A stretch of DNA of 64,000 bases from Treponema medium (lineage in GTDB: Bacteria; Spirochaetota; Spirochaetia; Treponematales; Treponemataceae). The position numbers were made by a program, and so were the translations under genes. The notes beneath the pieces were generated by a model. That model was not told where the DNA came from. It did no database searches and saw only the letters and a program-made list of their open reading frames with translations. The stretch is taken from NCBI RefSeq assembly GCF_017161265.1, contig NZ_CP031393.1, forward strand, positions 248,001-312,000. Reading direction: 5' to 3'. Below, piece after piece: positions 1-8,013 of the stretch; position 1 is the first letter of the stretch; every line of letters starts with the position of its first letter.

Positions 1-240
1 TGGCATACTCTAAAAAATTCGTGTTAAATAAACTTTCTACATAATCCATACAAGGTTGTTAAGCATAGCGGAAAACACCGACATTGTCCAGATTCGCCAG
101 CAGGGTAAACGCATCAGACTCTCTTTTTAACATCCCGCAAAATATTCTGTTTTCTGTTTTTTCTTCCATAAAATTGGAAAACTGAGAAAGCGACCGCCAT
201 GTTACTGCCCTACTCTATTTTATGGAAAAAAACGGCAGCC
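1..240. other. Intergenic stretch, no gene seen
   Basis: I see no convincing coding region here. Two things are visible. Positions 106-140 carry a short dispersed motif (AAACGCATCAG, then CTTTTTAACA and CCCGC) found at several other intergenic places. The arms TTCCATAAAAT (164-174) and ATTTTATGGAA (217-227) form an 11-bp inverted repeat with a long loop just upstream of the promoter at 241. Confidence 0.5.
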
Positions 241-269
241 TTGACTTTTTACTGCTGTTCGGCTATTAT
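241..269 (+). promoter_or_regulatory. Sigma70-type promoter of the small basic peptide gene
   Basis: TTGACT (241-246), a 17-nt spacer and TATTAT (264-269). Expected start is near 276, giving a leader of about 26 nt with AAGGAG (287-292). The same hexamer pair recurs at the poly-G promoters of this window, which supports reading it as the local consensus. Confidence 0.75.
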
Positions 270-301
270 CTCCTATCTTTATAAATAAGGAGTGTGTTCA
301 C

Positions 302-391
302 GTGCCCTGCGGAAAAAAACGGAAGCGACAGAAAATAGCAACGCATAAACGAAAGAAGAAGCTTCGAAAGAATAGACATAAGAACAAGTAA
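302..391 (+). CDS. Very small basic ribosome-associated peptide, COX24/AURKAIP1 (mS38/bS22) type
   Basis: A 29-residue peptide starting at GTG, 9 nt after AAGGAG (287-292). It opens MPCGKKRKRQKIATHKRKK and continues with Lys/Arg-rich sequence; about half the residues are Lys or Arg. The GKKRKR..KIATHKRKK..R..RHK pattern is that of the bacterial COX24/AURKAIP1 C-terminal domain peptides, related to mitochondrial mS38 and mycobacterial bS22, which sit in the small ribosomal subunit. It has its own strong promoter and a terminator directly after its stop codon, so it appears to be a single-gene transcript. Such genes are often missed because of their size. The family call rests on motif memory; ribosome association is inferred from the family. 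Confidence 0.8.
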   Translation: MPCGKKRKRQKIATHKRKKKLRKNRHKNK

Positions 392-426
392 CCTCTAAAA
401 ATATCATCACGCTTTTTAGAGGTTTT
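392..426 (+). terminator. Rho-independent terminator after the small basic peptide
   Basis: Arms CCTCTAAAAA (392-401) and TTTTTAGAGG (413-422) are perfectly complementary and are followed by TTTT. The stem begins on the base after the stop codon. Hairpins with the same TAAAAA/TTTTTA core occur near 39950 and 46806-46944. Confidence 0.75.
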
Positions 427-427
427 C

Positions 428-511
428 AATAATCTTGTATCCTTCTCGATTATACCACTATACCGGTGTATAAAGCATATAAGAAGGATTTTTATTGTTT
501 GCAAGATTATT
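428..511 (+). other. Structured leader-like segment upstream of dxs
   Basis: Two nested pairs of arms: AATAATCTTG (428-437) with CAAGATTATT (502-511), and ATCCTTC (439-445) with GAAGGAT (483-489). The interior holds a near-palindrome around TATACCGGTGTATA. No convincing reading frame is present. Together with the terminator at 548-584 this could be an attenuating dxs leader or a short non-coding RNA; no known riboswitch class is recognised. Confidence 0.4.
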
Positions 512-547
512 ATAGGCGTATTGTTCTATCGCTTTTATTACGGTGAG

Positions 548-584
548 AAAGGGCTTTGTTGAGTATCTTCACAGCCCTTTTTTT
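548..584 (+). terminator. Terminator or attenuator just upstream of dxs
   Basis: Arms AAAGGGCT (548-555) and AGCCCTTT (573-580) run into a seven-T tract. It ends only about 30 nt before the dxs ATG and no good promoter is visible in those 30 nt, so dxs transcription may have to read through it. Confidence 0.75.
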
Positions 585-613
585 ATATATCCGGCAGTTC
601 ACTGAACATATAA

Positions 614-2485
614 ATGGATAAAAACGTACTCTTATCAATACATGACCCGAAAGATCTGCTGTCTCTTTCAAGAGAGGAGCTGCGTATATTGGCGCAGGAA
701 ATGCGCAGTATTATTCTGGAAACAGTCGGTGCAAACGGCGGACATCTTGCCAGTAATCTCGGTGTTATAGAATTAACTATCGCACTGCATCGGGTGTTTT
801 CGAGTCCTAAAGACGCAATAATCTGGGATGTGGGGCATCAATCCTATCCTCATAAACTTCTAACCGGAAGGTATGATAATTTTTCAACTCTCCGCTTAAA
901 GGACGGCCTCGCAGGGTTCCCCAAACGGGAAGAAAGCCCCCATGATGCATTCAATACGGGACATGCATCGACCTCAATTTCGGCCGCCGAGGGAATTCTT
1001 ATCGGGCGAAGGCTGCAGCACCAAAACGGAAAGGTTATCGCTGTTATCGGTGATGGAGCTTTAAGCGGAGGCATGGCCTTTGAAGCACTCCTGAATGTTA
1101 CCCCATATACAAAGAATCTGGTTGTTATCCTCAACGATAATAAGATGTCCATTTCTCCGAACATACGAGCCGTTTCCGAATACCTGAGCCGTTTAACCGT
1201 GCGGAAAGGATATCAGCAGTTTAAGTACATCTTTGATACCGCTGTCGGTAAAATTCCGTTTTTAGGCAGACGTATTAATTTTTTGATCCACCGGTTAAAG
1301 CGGGGCGCCAAGGGAATTTTTTACAGAAACAATCTTTTTACCGATCTCGGCTTTGAGTATGTCGGACCGCTGAACGGGCATAACGAAAAAGAACTTGAAA
1401 AAGTATTCCGCAACGTAAAAAATATTGACGCACCGGTACTTATTCATATTGAAACAAAGAAAGGGAAAGGCTACTCGCTCGCAGAAGATAATCCCTCCGC
1501 CTTCCACGGTATCGGCCCGTTTAATATTGCCGACGGAAAAATTGAAAAGGCGAGTACCAACTCTTTTACCGAGGCATTTTCTCATATTATCACTGATGAG
1601 GCGGCAAAACGAGACGATATCGCCGCAATTACCGCTGCAATGGCGCAAGGAACAGGACTTCAGCGCTTCCAGCAGCAGTTTCCCGATCGTTTTTTTGATG
1701 TCGGTATTGCCGAACAACATGCGGTAACCTTTGCCGCCGGACTTGCCGCGGCCGGTTTACGGCCTATCGCAGCCATTTACAGTACGTTTTTGCAGCGGGC
1801 AATCGATCAAATCATCCATGACGTTGCACTGCAAAAACTGCCGGTTATCTTTGCGATAGACCGTGCGGGAGCGGTTCCCTATGACGGCGAAACCCATCAA
1901 GGTCTCTATGACATCTGCTTTTTACGCAGTATTCCCAATATGACGGTGCTCGCTCCCGCCTCGGCAGCGGAAATGCGGGCGATGTTTGAATGGGCATTGC
2001 AGTTGGATGCTCCGGTTGCAATACGGTACCCTAAGAATACATGCGCAGCGGAATGCCCCGCATTTTTGCTTCCGATGGAAACCGGCCGTGGTGTGTTCAC
2101 CGTAACGGCGGAACACAGCGATGTGCTGCTAGTGTGCACCGGCGGTATATACCCGGAAACCGTTCAAGCAGCAGAGCTGCTTGGAAAAAAAGGGATATCC
2201 GCTGATATATACAATCTCCGCTTCTTAAAACCCATCGATGAAGCTTTTTTCTTGGAAAAAGTCCAAAAATACCCTGCCGTACTCTTTATCGAAGACGGCG
2301 CATATATCGGCGGTGTCGGGCACTATCTGGAAGCTCTAATACAAAAACGATGTTTGAACATAAAAACCGCAGTACGCGCCTTTCCCGACACGGTCTTTAT
2401 GCAAGGTTCGCGGCAGGATATCCTTGAATGCGCCGGACTAACCGGTGAACAGCTTGCCAAAGTCGCATTGTCTCTCTGCCGTTAA
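614..2485 (+). CDS. dxs: 1-deoxy-D-xylulose-5-phosphate synthase
   Basis: Condenses pyruvate and glyceraldehyde 3-phosphate to DXP using thiamine diphosphate, the first step of the non-mevalonate isoprenoid pathway (DXP is also a precursor of thiamine and pyridoxal). At 623 residues it has the normal family length. Visible features are the N-terminal GHQSYPHK, the thiamine-diphosphate motif beginning GDGALSGG and ending NDN, the central [11 protein letters not shown] with the catalytic Glu, [15 protein letters not shown], and a C-terminal transketolase domain with RYPKN. The start lacks a clear Shine-Dalgarno sequence and follows a terminator-like hairpin, so expression may be attenuated. Confidence 0.97.
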   Translation: MDKNVLLSIHDPKDLLSLSREELRILAQEMRSIILETVGANGGHLASNLGVIELTIALHRVFSSPKDAIIWDVGHQSYPHKLLTGRYDNFSTLRLKDGLAGFPKREESPHDAFNTGHASTSISAAEGILIGRRLQHQNGKVIAVIGDGALSGGMAFEALLNVTPYTKNLVVILNDNKMSISPNIRAVSEYLSRLTVRKGYQQFKYIFDTAVGKIPFLGRRINFLIHRLKRGAKGIFYRNNLFTDLGFEYVGPLNGHNEKELEKVFRNVKNIDAPVLIHIETKKGKGYSLAEDNPSAFHGIGPFNIADGKIEKASTNSFTEAFSHIITDEAAKRDDIAAITAAMAQGTGLQRFQQQFPDRFFDVGIAEQHAVTFAAGLAAAGLRPIAAIYSTFLQRAIDQIIHDVALQKLPVIFAIDRAGAVPYDGETHQGLYDICFLRSIPNMTVLAPASAAEMRAMFEWALQLDAPVAIRYPKNTCAAECPAFLLPMETGRGVFTVTAEHSDVLLVCTGGIYPETVQAAELLGKKGISADIYNLRFLKPIDEAFFLEKVQKYPAVLFIEDGAYIGGVGHYLEALIQKRCLNIKTAVRAFPDTVFMQGSRQDILECAGLTGEQLAKVALSLCR

Positions 2486-2667
2486 GATGCGAAGCAGCAA
2501 TCGCACCGCCAGCCATGGCGGTACTGATACGTTGAGAATTAATTTGCGCGCAGCAATGAAGTAAATGCGTCGCATATTTTCGCAATCGCATTATAAAATA
2601 TTTGCAGCGGGTGCCTTCCTTCTGTGCGAAATTTTGCTTAAAATTTCGCACATTTTTCCAGCAAAGG
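2486..2667. repeat. Short copy of the composite intergenic hairpin repeat
   Basis: Holds CCGCCA (2506-2511) and TGGCGG (2516-2521) as a hairpin, then the constant word TACTGATACGTTGAG, which recurs at 6323 and (inverted) at about 49815. A perfect 12-bp hairpin follows, GTGCGAAATTTT (2624-2635) with AAAATTTCGCAC (2640-2651). Positions 2565-2667 match 6447-6694 closely, except that the second copy has extra DNA inside this hairpin. The loop read on the minus strand is TGGC, not the TGGA of its relative at 6306. Confidence 0.7.
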
Positions 2668-2812
2668 GGGGAAACGCATCAGGGAAAATAGATAAAAATC
2701 GCGGAAAAATTGAGACTGTGAGACCATTTGAACCGCGAAGAGGTTCAACTCTGGTCGAATAGTCTCAATTTTTCCGCGGGGCTGTTAAAAAAATGGCCTG
2801 ATGCGTTTCCCC
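2668..2812. repeat. Nested palindromic (MITE-like) element, copy 1
   Basis: Terminal arms GGGGAAACGCATCAGG (2668-2683) and CCTGATGCGTTTCCCC (2797-2812) are a perfect 16-bp inverted repeat. Inside lies a 17-bp pair, GCGGAAAAATTGAGACT (2701-2717) and AGTCTCAATTTTTCCGC (2761-2777), then GACCA/TGGTC and GAACC/GGTTC. The whole 145-bp unit recurs almost unchanged at 6695-6839. It encodes nothing and there is no transposase in the window. A non-autonomous mobile element is one reading; a large structured RNA is another. Confidence 0.75.
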
Positions 2813-2831
2813 TGCATATTTTCAAAAGCAC

Positions 2832-2860
2832 TTGTATTCTCTCCTTTTTGCTTCTATAAT
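2832..2860 (+). promoter_or_regulatory. Promoter following palindromic element copy 1
   Basis: TTGTAT (2832-2837), a 17-nt spacer and a perfect TATAAT (2855-2860). A homologous promoter sits at the same distance after copy 2 (6861-6889). It points toward the lipoprotein gene at 3334, about 470 nt away, with no convincing gene between. Confidence 0.65.
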
Positions 2861-2930
2861 AATAGCATTATGCAAAGCCGAATTGGAGAATTATCTCGCT
2901 ATCAATTTTCTCGAAAATGCCGTAAAGCAC

Positions 2931-2958
2931 TTGACACGTACAAAATTTCCGGCACAAT
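2931..2958 (+). promoter_or_regulatory. Possible promoter ahead of the heptamer repeat
   Basis: Perfect TTGACA (2931-2936), a 16-nt spacer and CACAAT (2953-2958), a weaker -10. The heptamer repeat starts at the -10 region, so a change in repeat number would change the leader rather than the spacer. Confidence 0.4.
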
Positions 2959-3004
2959 TCAGCATTCAGCATTCAGCATTCAGCATTCAGCATTCAGCAT
3001 TCAG
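2956..3004 (+). repeat. Heptamer tandem repeat (CATTCAG)
   Basis: Six uninterrupted copies of CATTCAG (2963-3004) preceded by a variant AATTCAG (2956-2962). Seven is not a multiple of three and the array is perfect, as expected for slipped-strand length variation. It lies about 330 bp upstream of the large lipoprotein gene. Confidence 0.9.
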
Positions 3005-3280
3005 TACAATGTAGCATCCGATAGCGTTCTCAGCCAAAACCAGATAAGCAGCCCGCTTTGTTCTGCACCACACCCCTCTACGCTCAAAAAACATACTTCT
3101 GCAAAAACCAATTCCATATACTGGCACTCGTTTAGCCTTTTCTCAATCGGCGCCCGGCTGCGATGCCGTCATTTTTCTACACTATCCTTATTTGCTCATA
3201 GCATCCTAAAGGGTTTAGTCGGCAGAATTTCAAGAGTACCTCATAATGAAGAATGGGGCTGTCAAAAAACTAACCAACTT
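3005..3280. other. Non-coding stretch between the heptamer repeat and the lipoprotein promoter
   Basis: An open frame crosses this stretch on the plus strand, but its translation is low in information and rich in Ser/His, and it has no usable ribosome binding site. I see no gene or clear structural element here. Confidence 0.5.
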
Positions 3281-3310
3281 TTGAGACATCCTTATCATCC
3301 ATAATATAAA
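3281..3310 (+). promoter_or_regulatory. Promoter of the InlB/Ig-repeat lipoprotein gene
   Basis: TTGAGA (3281-3286), an 18-nt spacer and TATAAA (3305-3310), each one base from consensus. The predicted start near 3317 leaves a short leader containing AGGAGA ahead of the ATG at 3334. Confidence 0.6.
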
Positions 3311-3333
3311 ATTATCAAGATCAGGAGAATTCT

Positions 3334-6120
3334 ATGAATCATGATGCAAAGAAAAGTATACGTCATTTTATGAAGACGCTCTCTACCTGCATTGCACTCG
3401 TTGCAGCAGTAATGTTTCTCGGCTGTAAATCGCCTGTAGAAAACGGAAGCAAGACGCCTGCTGCGCAGTACAAGGTAACGGTCGAAAAGACCGCCGGCGG
3501 CAATGTAACGGTAATGCCTGCACTACCTGACAGCGGCATGGTAAATAAGAACACTGAACTTACCTTTATCGCAACTAAGCTTGGCGGTTACAAGTTTGTA
3601 AAATGGGAACGTGACGGAGCCGACTCCGGCGTAAACGAACCAACTTACAAACTGACGGTAACACAGCCGGTGCGGATAAAAGCTGTCTTTGAAGTAGATG
3701 GCACACCCATTACCAAACACACGGTAACGCTTACCCCGCCGATAAACGGTACGGTAACCTCTGTTCCTGAAATTCCATCTGATAAGCAAGTGGCGGACGG
3801 TACGGAAATTACCTTTACTGCAACGGCGCAATCCGGCTATACGGTAGAAAAATGGACGGTTTCTCCGAACACTGCGCTCAAAACAGGCGGCGCTGAGGGA
3901 AACCAAACGGCAACAGTAACAATTACCGCAGACACAACGATAGCGGTAACCTTTAAACATTCGGAAGCGCCGTCACAGCCCAAGCACACGGTAACCTTTA
4001 GCGTAGACGGCGAGAACGGGTTCCTTGAAGCGAAAGTTGACGGCACTAAAATCAATTCAGGGGATCAAGTTGAAAAGGGGAAAACCGTTGTCTTTACCGC
4101 AAAACCATTTTCCGATTATAGTGTTGATACGTGGAGCATCGACGGCAGCGCCTTTGAAGGAGGTTCCGGCGCCGCAGGAAGCCAAACGGCAAGAGTAACA
4201 ATTACCGCAGACACAACGGTAACAGTCAAATTTAAACCTACCTTAACGGATCAAGAAAAGCTTGAAAAAGCAAAAGAGGCTTTAAAACTCTATTTTCAAA
4301 ACGGCGATACTGCAGACAGCATAAGCTCTCATTGGCTGAATCTTCCTGTGAGTGGATTACATGACACTAAGATTAGTTGGCAGTCAAGCGATGAAGCCAT
4401 AATCAAGATAAAGCAAGAAAATGAATGGAACTGTTACGGTAGTATTACTCGTCCCGAAGAGAACACGCAGGTAACACTAACGGCAACCATCACAAGAAGC
4501 GCCGTTTCCATAACAAAGACCTTTGATGTTACCGTACGCGGCACAAATGAGGATGCGGTAATCAGTGCGGCAGAACAGGCGGTAAGAGCGATTCCTTCAT
4601 TTGTGACGAAAGATACGCCTATTCAGTTAAGCCCCAAAGAAACGGTTTCCGTTTCGAACGGTAGCAGTAGTTCTTCTGTTGAAGTCGATATAGAGTGGAA
4701 GGCAGAACCGGCAGGGGTTATCTCAGTTTCGGACGGTACGGTTACACCGCATGAAACGGAAACTCAGACAGTAACATTAACCGCAACCGCAAAAAAAGGA
4801 AATGCCGAATCCTCAAAAACCGTTACGGTAACCGTATATCCTAAAAACAACGAACCCAATCTTCAAGCCGTTGTAGAGAGTATTATCAACGGAATACCGA
4901 CCGAAATTGATGCCGATATTCAGCTGCCGCAGTCTCCCTCAGGGTATGAACTCACATGGTCATCTTCTAATGACAGCATACTAAAGATTGCCGGAAATAG
5001 CGGGCATATTGAGACATGGGATTTGGTTGACCGGACGGTAACATTGACTGCAACACTGGAAAAAAACGCTGCCAGTGAACCGGCAACAAAAATGGTAACA
5101 GTAAAGGCGCGGAAGAAGTTTACAAGAAAATCCAATAATATCTATGGAAACAGTAACACCGGAGGCAGTTATGAATTTGACGGCGATAAGCTGACGCTGT
5201 GCCATGGAGACGGTGAACCTGCTGCCGTATACCGTGTGAGCATTGATGCCGTTGCCAAAACAATAACAGCAACGCTTGAGCGGATTATTGCCGATGGCAG
5301 TCTTGTCGCACCCGAAGCTGCTCAGCAAATTTTCATCAGAGCGATTGAGGAAATCTTCGATCAGCAGATTTCTGTCTTACTATTGCAGCAACAGCCTTTG
5401 ATCACGTTGCGGGACATTAGAAACGCTCTCGAGGGACAATTTGGTTTGCCGCCGTCCGATGGAACTGAAGAAGAACTTAAAGACCTTTTTGAAGGCTTGT
5501 CTAACGAAGCGGATTTTAAGATGACGTATGAAGAATTTTTGAAAAAAACGAAGGATGAACAGAGTACGGCGCTTAAGGAGCTTTTAAAATGGTGGCAAAT
5601 CAATTTCTACTATAAACTATGGGGTCTTGATGAAACCGTACCGCTTACGGAAGCTGAAAAGAAAGTTAAATCATCGATTAGATCCTATGCCAACGATCAG
5701 CTTGAAAGTGCAAAAAAACCGCATATATATTACTATCTCATTGAAAAAGATAGTTTGTACACCAACGTACAGTATAGTATCGGTACATCGTGGTTCCGCC
5801 AACCGGGAACATACAGAGCAGAGAACCCATCTCCAGATATAGCATCCATAGAGATATCCGGCACGTTTAAAATGGTTACTATAGGCATAAAACAGCAAGG
5901 TAGTGGTGGCAAAAAAGAGTTTGTTGCGCGGTCGTATAACGGCAGCTCATCCTTCACAGCAGAGGCAAGAGGTGAAGCCGATAAAAAGATAACCGTAACT
6001 ATTACCGGAGAAAATAAAGACGCTCACACATTGAGCGTGCAGATAAGCGGTGCACTTTCCTTTACGGGCGTCCTCACCTTTTCCGGAAGAGCTATTCCGT
6101 CAAACTGGTTTCAGTTGTAA
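3334..6120 (+). CDS. Large surface lipoprotein with InlB-type and Ig-like repeats
   Basis: A 928-residue protein with a lipoprotein signal peptide; the lipobox MFLGC puts the lipidated Cys near residue 31. Three repeats of the divergent InlB B-repeat type follow (about 45-120, 128-210 and 218-300), each with the YTVEKWTV/YSVDTWSI-like turn and a closing DTTVTVKFK strand. Three Ig-like modules of the atrophied bacterial Ig type come next (about 318-402, 405-503 and 508-592), with WSSSN/WQSSD turns and closing VTVT strands. Residues from about 600 to the end match no family I recognise. The gene is monocistronic. Adhesion or host contact is plausible from the architecture but not shown. Repeat-rich DNA flanks both ends and a heptamer tandem repeat lies upstream. 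Confidence 0.85.
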   Translation: MNHDAKKSIRHFMKTLSTCIALVAAVMFLGCKSPVENGSKTPAAQYKVTVEKTAGGNVTVMPALPDSGMVNKNTELTFIATKLGGYKFVKWERDGADSGVNEPTYKLTVTQPVRIKAVFEVDGTPITKHTVTLTPPINGTVTSVPEIPSDKQVADGTEITFTATAQSGYTVEKWTVSPNTALKTGGAEGNQTATVTITADTTIAVTFKHSEAPSQPKHTVTFSVDGENGFLEAKVDGTKINSGDQVEKGKTVVFTAKPFSDYSVDTWSIDGSAFEGGSGAAGSQTARVTITADTTVTVKFKPTLTDQEKLEKAKEALKLYFQNGDTADSISSHWLNLPVSGLHDTKISWQSSDEAIIKIKQENEWNCYGSITRPEENTQVTLTATITRSAVSITKTFDVTVRGTNEDAVISAAEQAVRAIPSFVTKDTPIQLSPKETVSVSNGSSSSSVEVDIEWKAEPAGVISVSDGTVTPHETETQTVTLTATAKKGNAESSKTVTVTVYPKNNEPNLQAVVESIINGIPTEIDADIQLPQSPSGYELTWSSSNDSILKIAGNSGHIETWDLVDRTVTLTATLEKNAASEPATKMVTVKARKKFTRKSNNIYGNSNTGGSYEFDGDKLTLCHGDGEPAAVYRVSIDAVAKTITATLERIIADGSLVAPEAAQQIFIRAIEEIFDQQISVLLLQQQPLITLRDIRNALEGQFGLPPSDGTEEELKDLFEGLSNEADFKMTYEEFLKKTKDEQSTALKELLKWWQINFYYKLWGLDETVPLTEAEKKVKSSIRSYANDQLESAKKPHIYYYLIEKDSLYTNVQYSIGTSWFRQPGTYRAENPSPDIASIEISGTFKMVTIGIKQQGSGGKKEFVARSYNGSSSFTAEARGEADKKITVTITGENKDAHTLSVQISGALSFTGVLTFSGRAIPSNWFQL

Positions 6121-6128
6121 TACCAATT

Positions 6129-6151
6129 GGCCGTCTTTAAAACAGGCGGCC
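6129..6151 (+). terminator. Weak hairpin after the lipoprotein gene
   Basis: GGCCG (6129-6133) pairs with CGGCC (6147-6151), 9 bp after the stop codon. There is no T tract, so termination may be partial and read-through into the following hairpin-rich repeat is possible. Confidence 0.45.
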
Positions 6152-6214
6152 GATATATAATCAACACTCTTTCCATCAGCCTTTTAAAACGCAGATGCGC
6201 CGCCCCCAGCGCTT

Positions 6215-6440
6215 TTGAAAATAGCCTGTCCAGCAGTGTACATCCGTGTACACTGCTGGACGCGAGTTTTTGCTCACGCAAAAACATCGCTACTGCTTAG
6301 CTTCCCCGCCATCCATGGCGGTACTGATACGTTGAGCGGCGGCACGGATGCCGCGCGTATTAAGCAGAAACAAGTTTGACACCGGTCAAACTTGTGTTCA
6401 GCGAAGTACATGGACGTACTTCGCTGAACGAGCAACGCAG
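6215..6440. repeat. Hairpin array A, with GGA loops on both strands
   Basis: Four hairpins carry GGA in the loop. Minus strand: 15-bp stem 6228-6242/6247-6261, loop CGGA. Minus strand: 6-bp stem 6306-6311/6316-6321, loop TGGA. Plus strand: 6-bp stem 6339-6344/6349-6354, loop CGGA. Plus strand: 14-bp stem 6396-6409/6416-6429, loop ATGGAC. Between them are constant words shared with the arrays near 49800 and 55900 (CTCAACGTATCAG inverted, AAGCAG, AAACAAG, TTTTTGC with GCAAAAA). Stems differ in sequence but pair fully. Confidence 0.8.
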
Positions 6441-6694
6441 TAAATGCGTCGCATATTTTCGTAACCGCATTATAAAATATTTGCAGCGGTTGCCTTCCTT
6501 CTGTACGAAATTTCATAGGTATAAGGTGAGCGTCTACAATGACGCCGCTCACCTTAACCGTCAAGTTTTCTTTCGAAAACTTGCGTATTGATGTGTGCGC
6601 TTTTCGCGCACGAATGCAACAGTTTCCAAAATTCATATTTTGTTCAACTGTTGCATTTTAAGGAAATAAAATTTCGCACATTTTTCCGGCAAAG
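6441..6694. repeat. Second copy of the 2565-2667 repeat, interrupted by inserted hairpins
   Basis: 6447-6513 and 6668-6694 match 2565-2667. The hairpin that is intact at 2624-2651 is split here: left arm 6503-6513, right arm 6668-6679. The extra 154 bp (6514-6667) consists of further hairpins: 6523-6531/6547-6555, 6562-6570/6575-6583, 6595-6600/6606-6611 and 6613-6624/6646-6657. No gene is present. Confidence 0.7.
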
Positions 6695-6839
6695 GGGGAA
6701 ACGCATCAGGCAAAATAGATAAAAATCGCGGAAAAATTGAGACTGTGAGACCATTTGAACCGCGAAGAGGTTCAACTCTGGTCGAATAGTCTCAATTTTT
6801 CCGCGGGGGTGTTAAAAAAACGGCCTGATGCGTTTCCCC
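6695..6839. repeat. Nested palindromic (MITE-like) element, copy 2
   Basis: The same 16-bp terminal arms (6695-6710 and 6824-6839) and inner 17-bp arms (6728-6744 and 6788-6804) as copy 1, and the same 145-bp total length with only a few base changes. The galM promoter follows immediately. Confidence 0.75.
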
Positions 6840-6860
6840 TGCATATTTGCAAAAGCATCC

Positions 6861-6889
6861 TTGTAAATTTGTGGAAATGCTTGTACAAT
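6861..6889 (+). promoter_or_regulatory. Promoter of galM
   Basis: TTGTAA (6861-6866), a 17-nt spacer and TACAAT (6884-6889). The predicted start near 6896 gives a leader of about 40 nt. It is homologous in position to the promoter at 2832-2860. Confidence 0.65.
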
Positions 6890-6935
6890 AAATACCAGCA
6901 TTTGCTTTTTTTGCAGGTAACTTTGGGCAGGTATT

Positions 6936-7991
6936 ATGGAAGTAAAGAAAGAGCGGTTCGGGATGCTGTCATCGGGAGATGCGGTATCGATTTTTACGGT
7001 TTCTAATGGCACAATGTCGTTTTCGGCAATCGATTACGGCTGCTGTATTACCGCGATTTTATTACCCGCAGCAAAGGGCGGATATGACGATATCGTGCTC
7101 GGCTATTCAACGCTCGAAGGATATATCCGCAACAAACCTCATTTCGGTTCCATTGTCGGACGATGTGCAGGCAGGATTTCAAATGCTCGCTTTTCTATAG
7201 AAGAAAAATGCTATACACTGACCCGCAATAACGGCGGAAAACACTGTCTGCATGGTGGCTATCCTGCGTATGACAAGCAGTTGTGGCAAGCCGACATTAT
7301 TTCCGGCAACGATGAGGCGGGGGTGAGTTTTTCCAGAATAAGCCCCGACGGTGAGCAAGGTTTTCCCGGAGAAGTCCGGCTTACTGTTTCGTATACCCTC
7401 AATAAAAACAATACCATTACACTTCGGTACGAAGCTCATACAACAAAGACAACACCAATCAATCTGACAAACCATACCTATTTTAATCTCAATCCTGCCG
7501 GAATGGAGGCGGACAGCGGCTATATTTCGGCTCTTAATCATCAAGTTCAGCTTTTGGCAAGCCGCTATGCAGAAGTTGACGCTTCGCTTATACCGACAGG
7601 CAAGCTGCTACCGGTAGAAGGAACACCGTTCGATTTCCGTACGCCGAAGTTGTTATCACAGGATTTTGCTCAATTGAAAAACGGCTATGATGACACATGG
7701 CTGCTTGATGCGGACAGCACGGACAACATTCCGCTTGCTGCGGTTGTAACTGAGCCGGCGACAGGCAGGACGCTGCGTATTTATTCAACACAGCCGGCAA
7801 TTACGATGTATACCGGAAACTTTTTAAGCGGAGAGCAGGGCAAAAACGGCGATGTGTACAACAAGCATTCCGGCGTGTGCTTTGAAACTCAGCATATACC
7901 GGATTCGCCTCATCACCCTGAGTTTCCTTCCGTGTGGGTGCATCCCGGCGAAGTGTATCAGCACGAAACACAGTGGCGCTTTACGGTTTAG
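6936..7991 (+). CDS. galM: Aldose 1-epimerase (galactose mutarotase)
   Basis: Interconverts alpha and beta anomers of galactose or glucose, feeding the Leloir pathway. At 351 residues it is normal length. Family landmarks are the N-terminal DYGCCITAILLP, YIRNKPHFGSIVGRCAGRI, the catalytic His in NLTNHTYFNL, the DDTWLLD segment and GVCFETQHIPDSPHHPEFPS near the C-terminus, before the short final strand. The gene stands between a palindromic repeat and the V-ATPase operon. The first ATG is preceded only by a weak GGCAGG. The cytoplasmic location is inferred from the lack of a signal peptide. Confidence 0.95.
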   Translation: MEVKKERFGMLSSGDAVSIFTVSNGTMSFSAIDYGCCITAILLPAAKGGYDDIVLGYSTLEGYIRNKPHFGSIVGRCAGRISNARFSIEEKCYTLTRNNGGKHCLHGGYPAYDKQLWQADIISGNDEAGVSFSRISPDGEQGFPGEVRLTVSYTLNKNNTITLRYEAHTTKTTPINLTNHTYFNLNPAGMEADSGYISALNHQVQLLASRYAEVDASLIPTGKLLPVEGTPFDFRTPKLLSQDFAQLKNGYDDTWLLDADSTDNIPLAAVVTEPATGRTLRIYSTQPAITMYTGNFLSGEQGKNGDVYNKHSGVCFETQHIPDSPHHPEFPSVWVHPGEVYQHETQWRFTV

Positions 7992-8013
7992 TAGAGGGCT
8001 GATAGAATAGAAA

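Noticed and set aside
2956-3004. CRISPR or iteron origin
   Set aside because: Units are contiguous heptamers without spacers, and no replication initiator gene is nearby.
2801-3304. Open reading frame of 167 codons running through the heptamer repeat
   Set aside because: The translation is low in information, has no ribosome binding site, and reads through a palindromic element end, a promoter and the tandem repeat. A start at 2870 would fit a leaderless transcript, but the product looks random.
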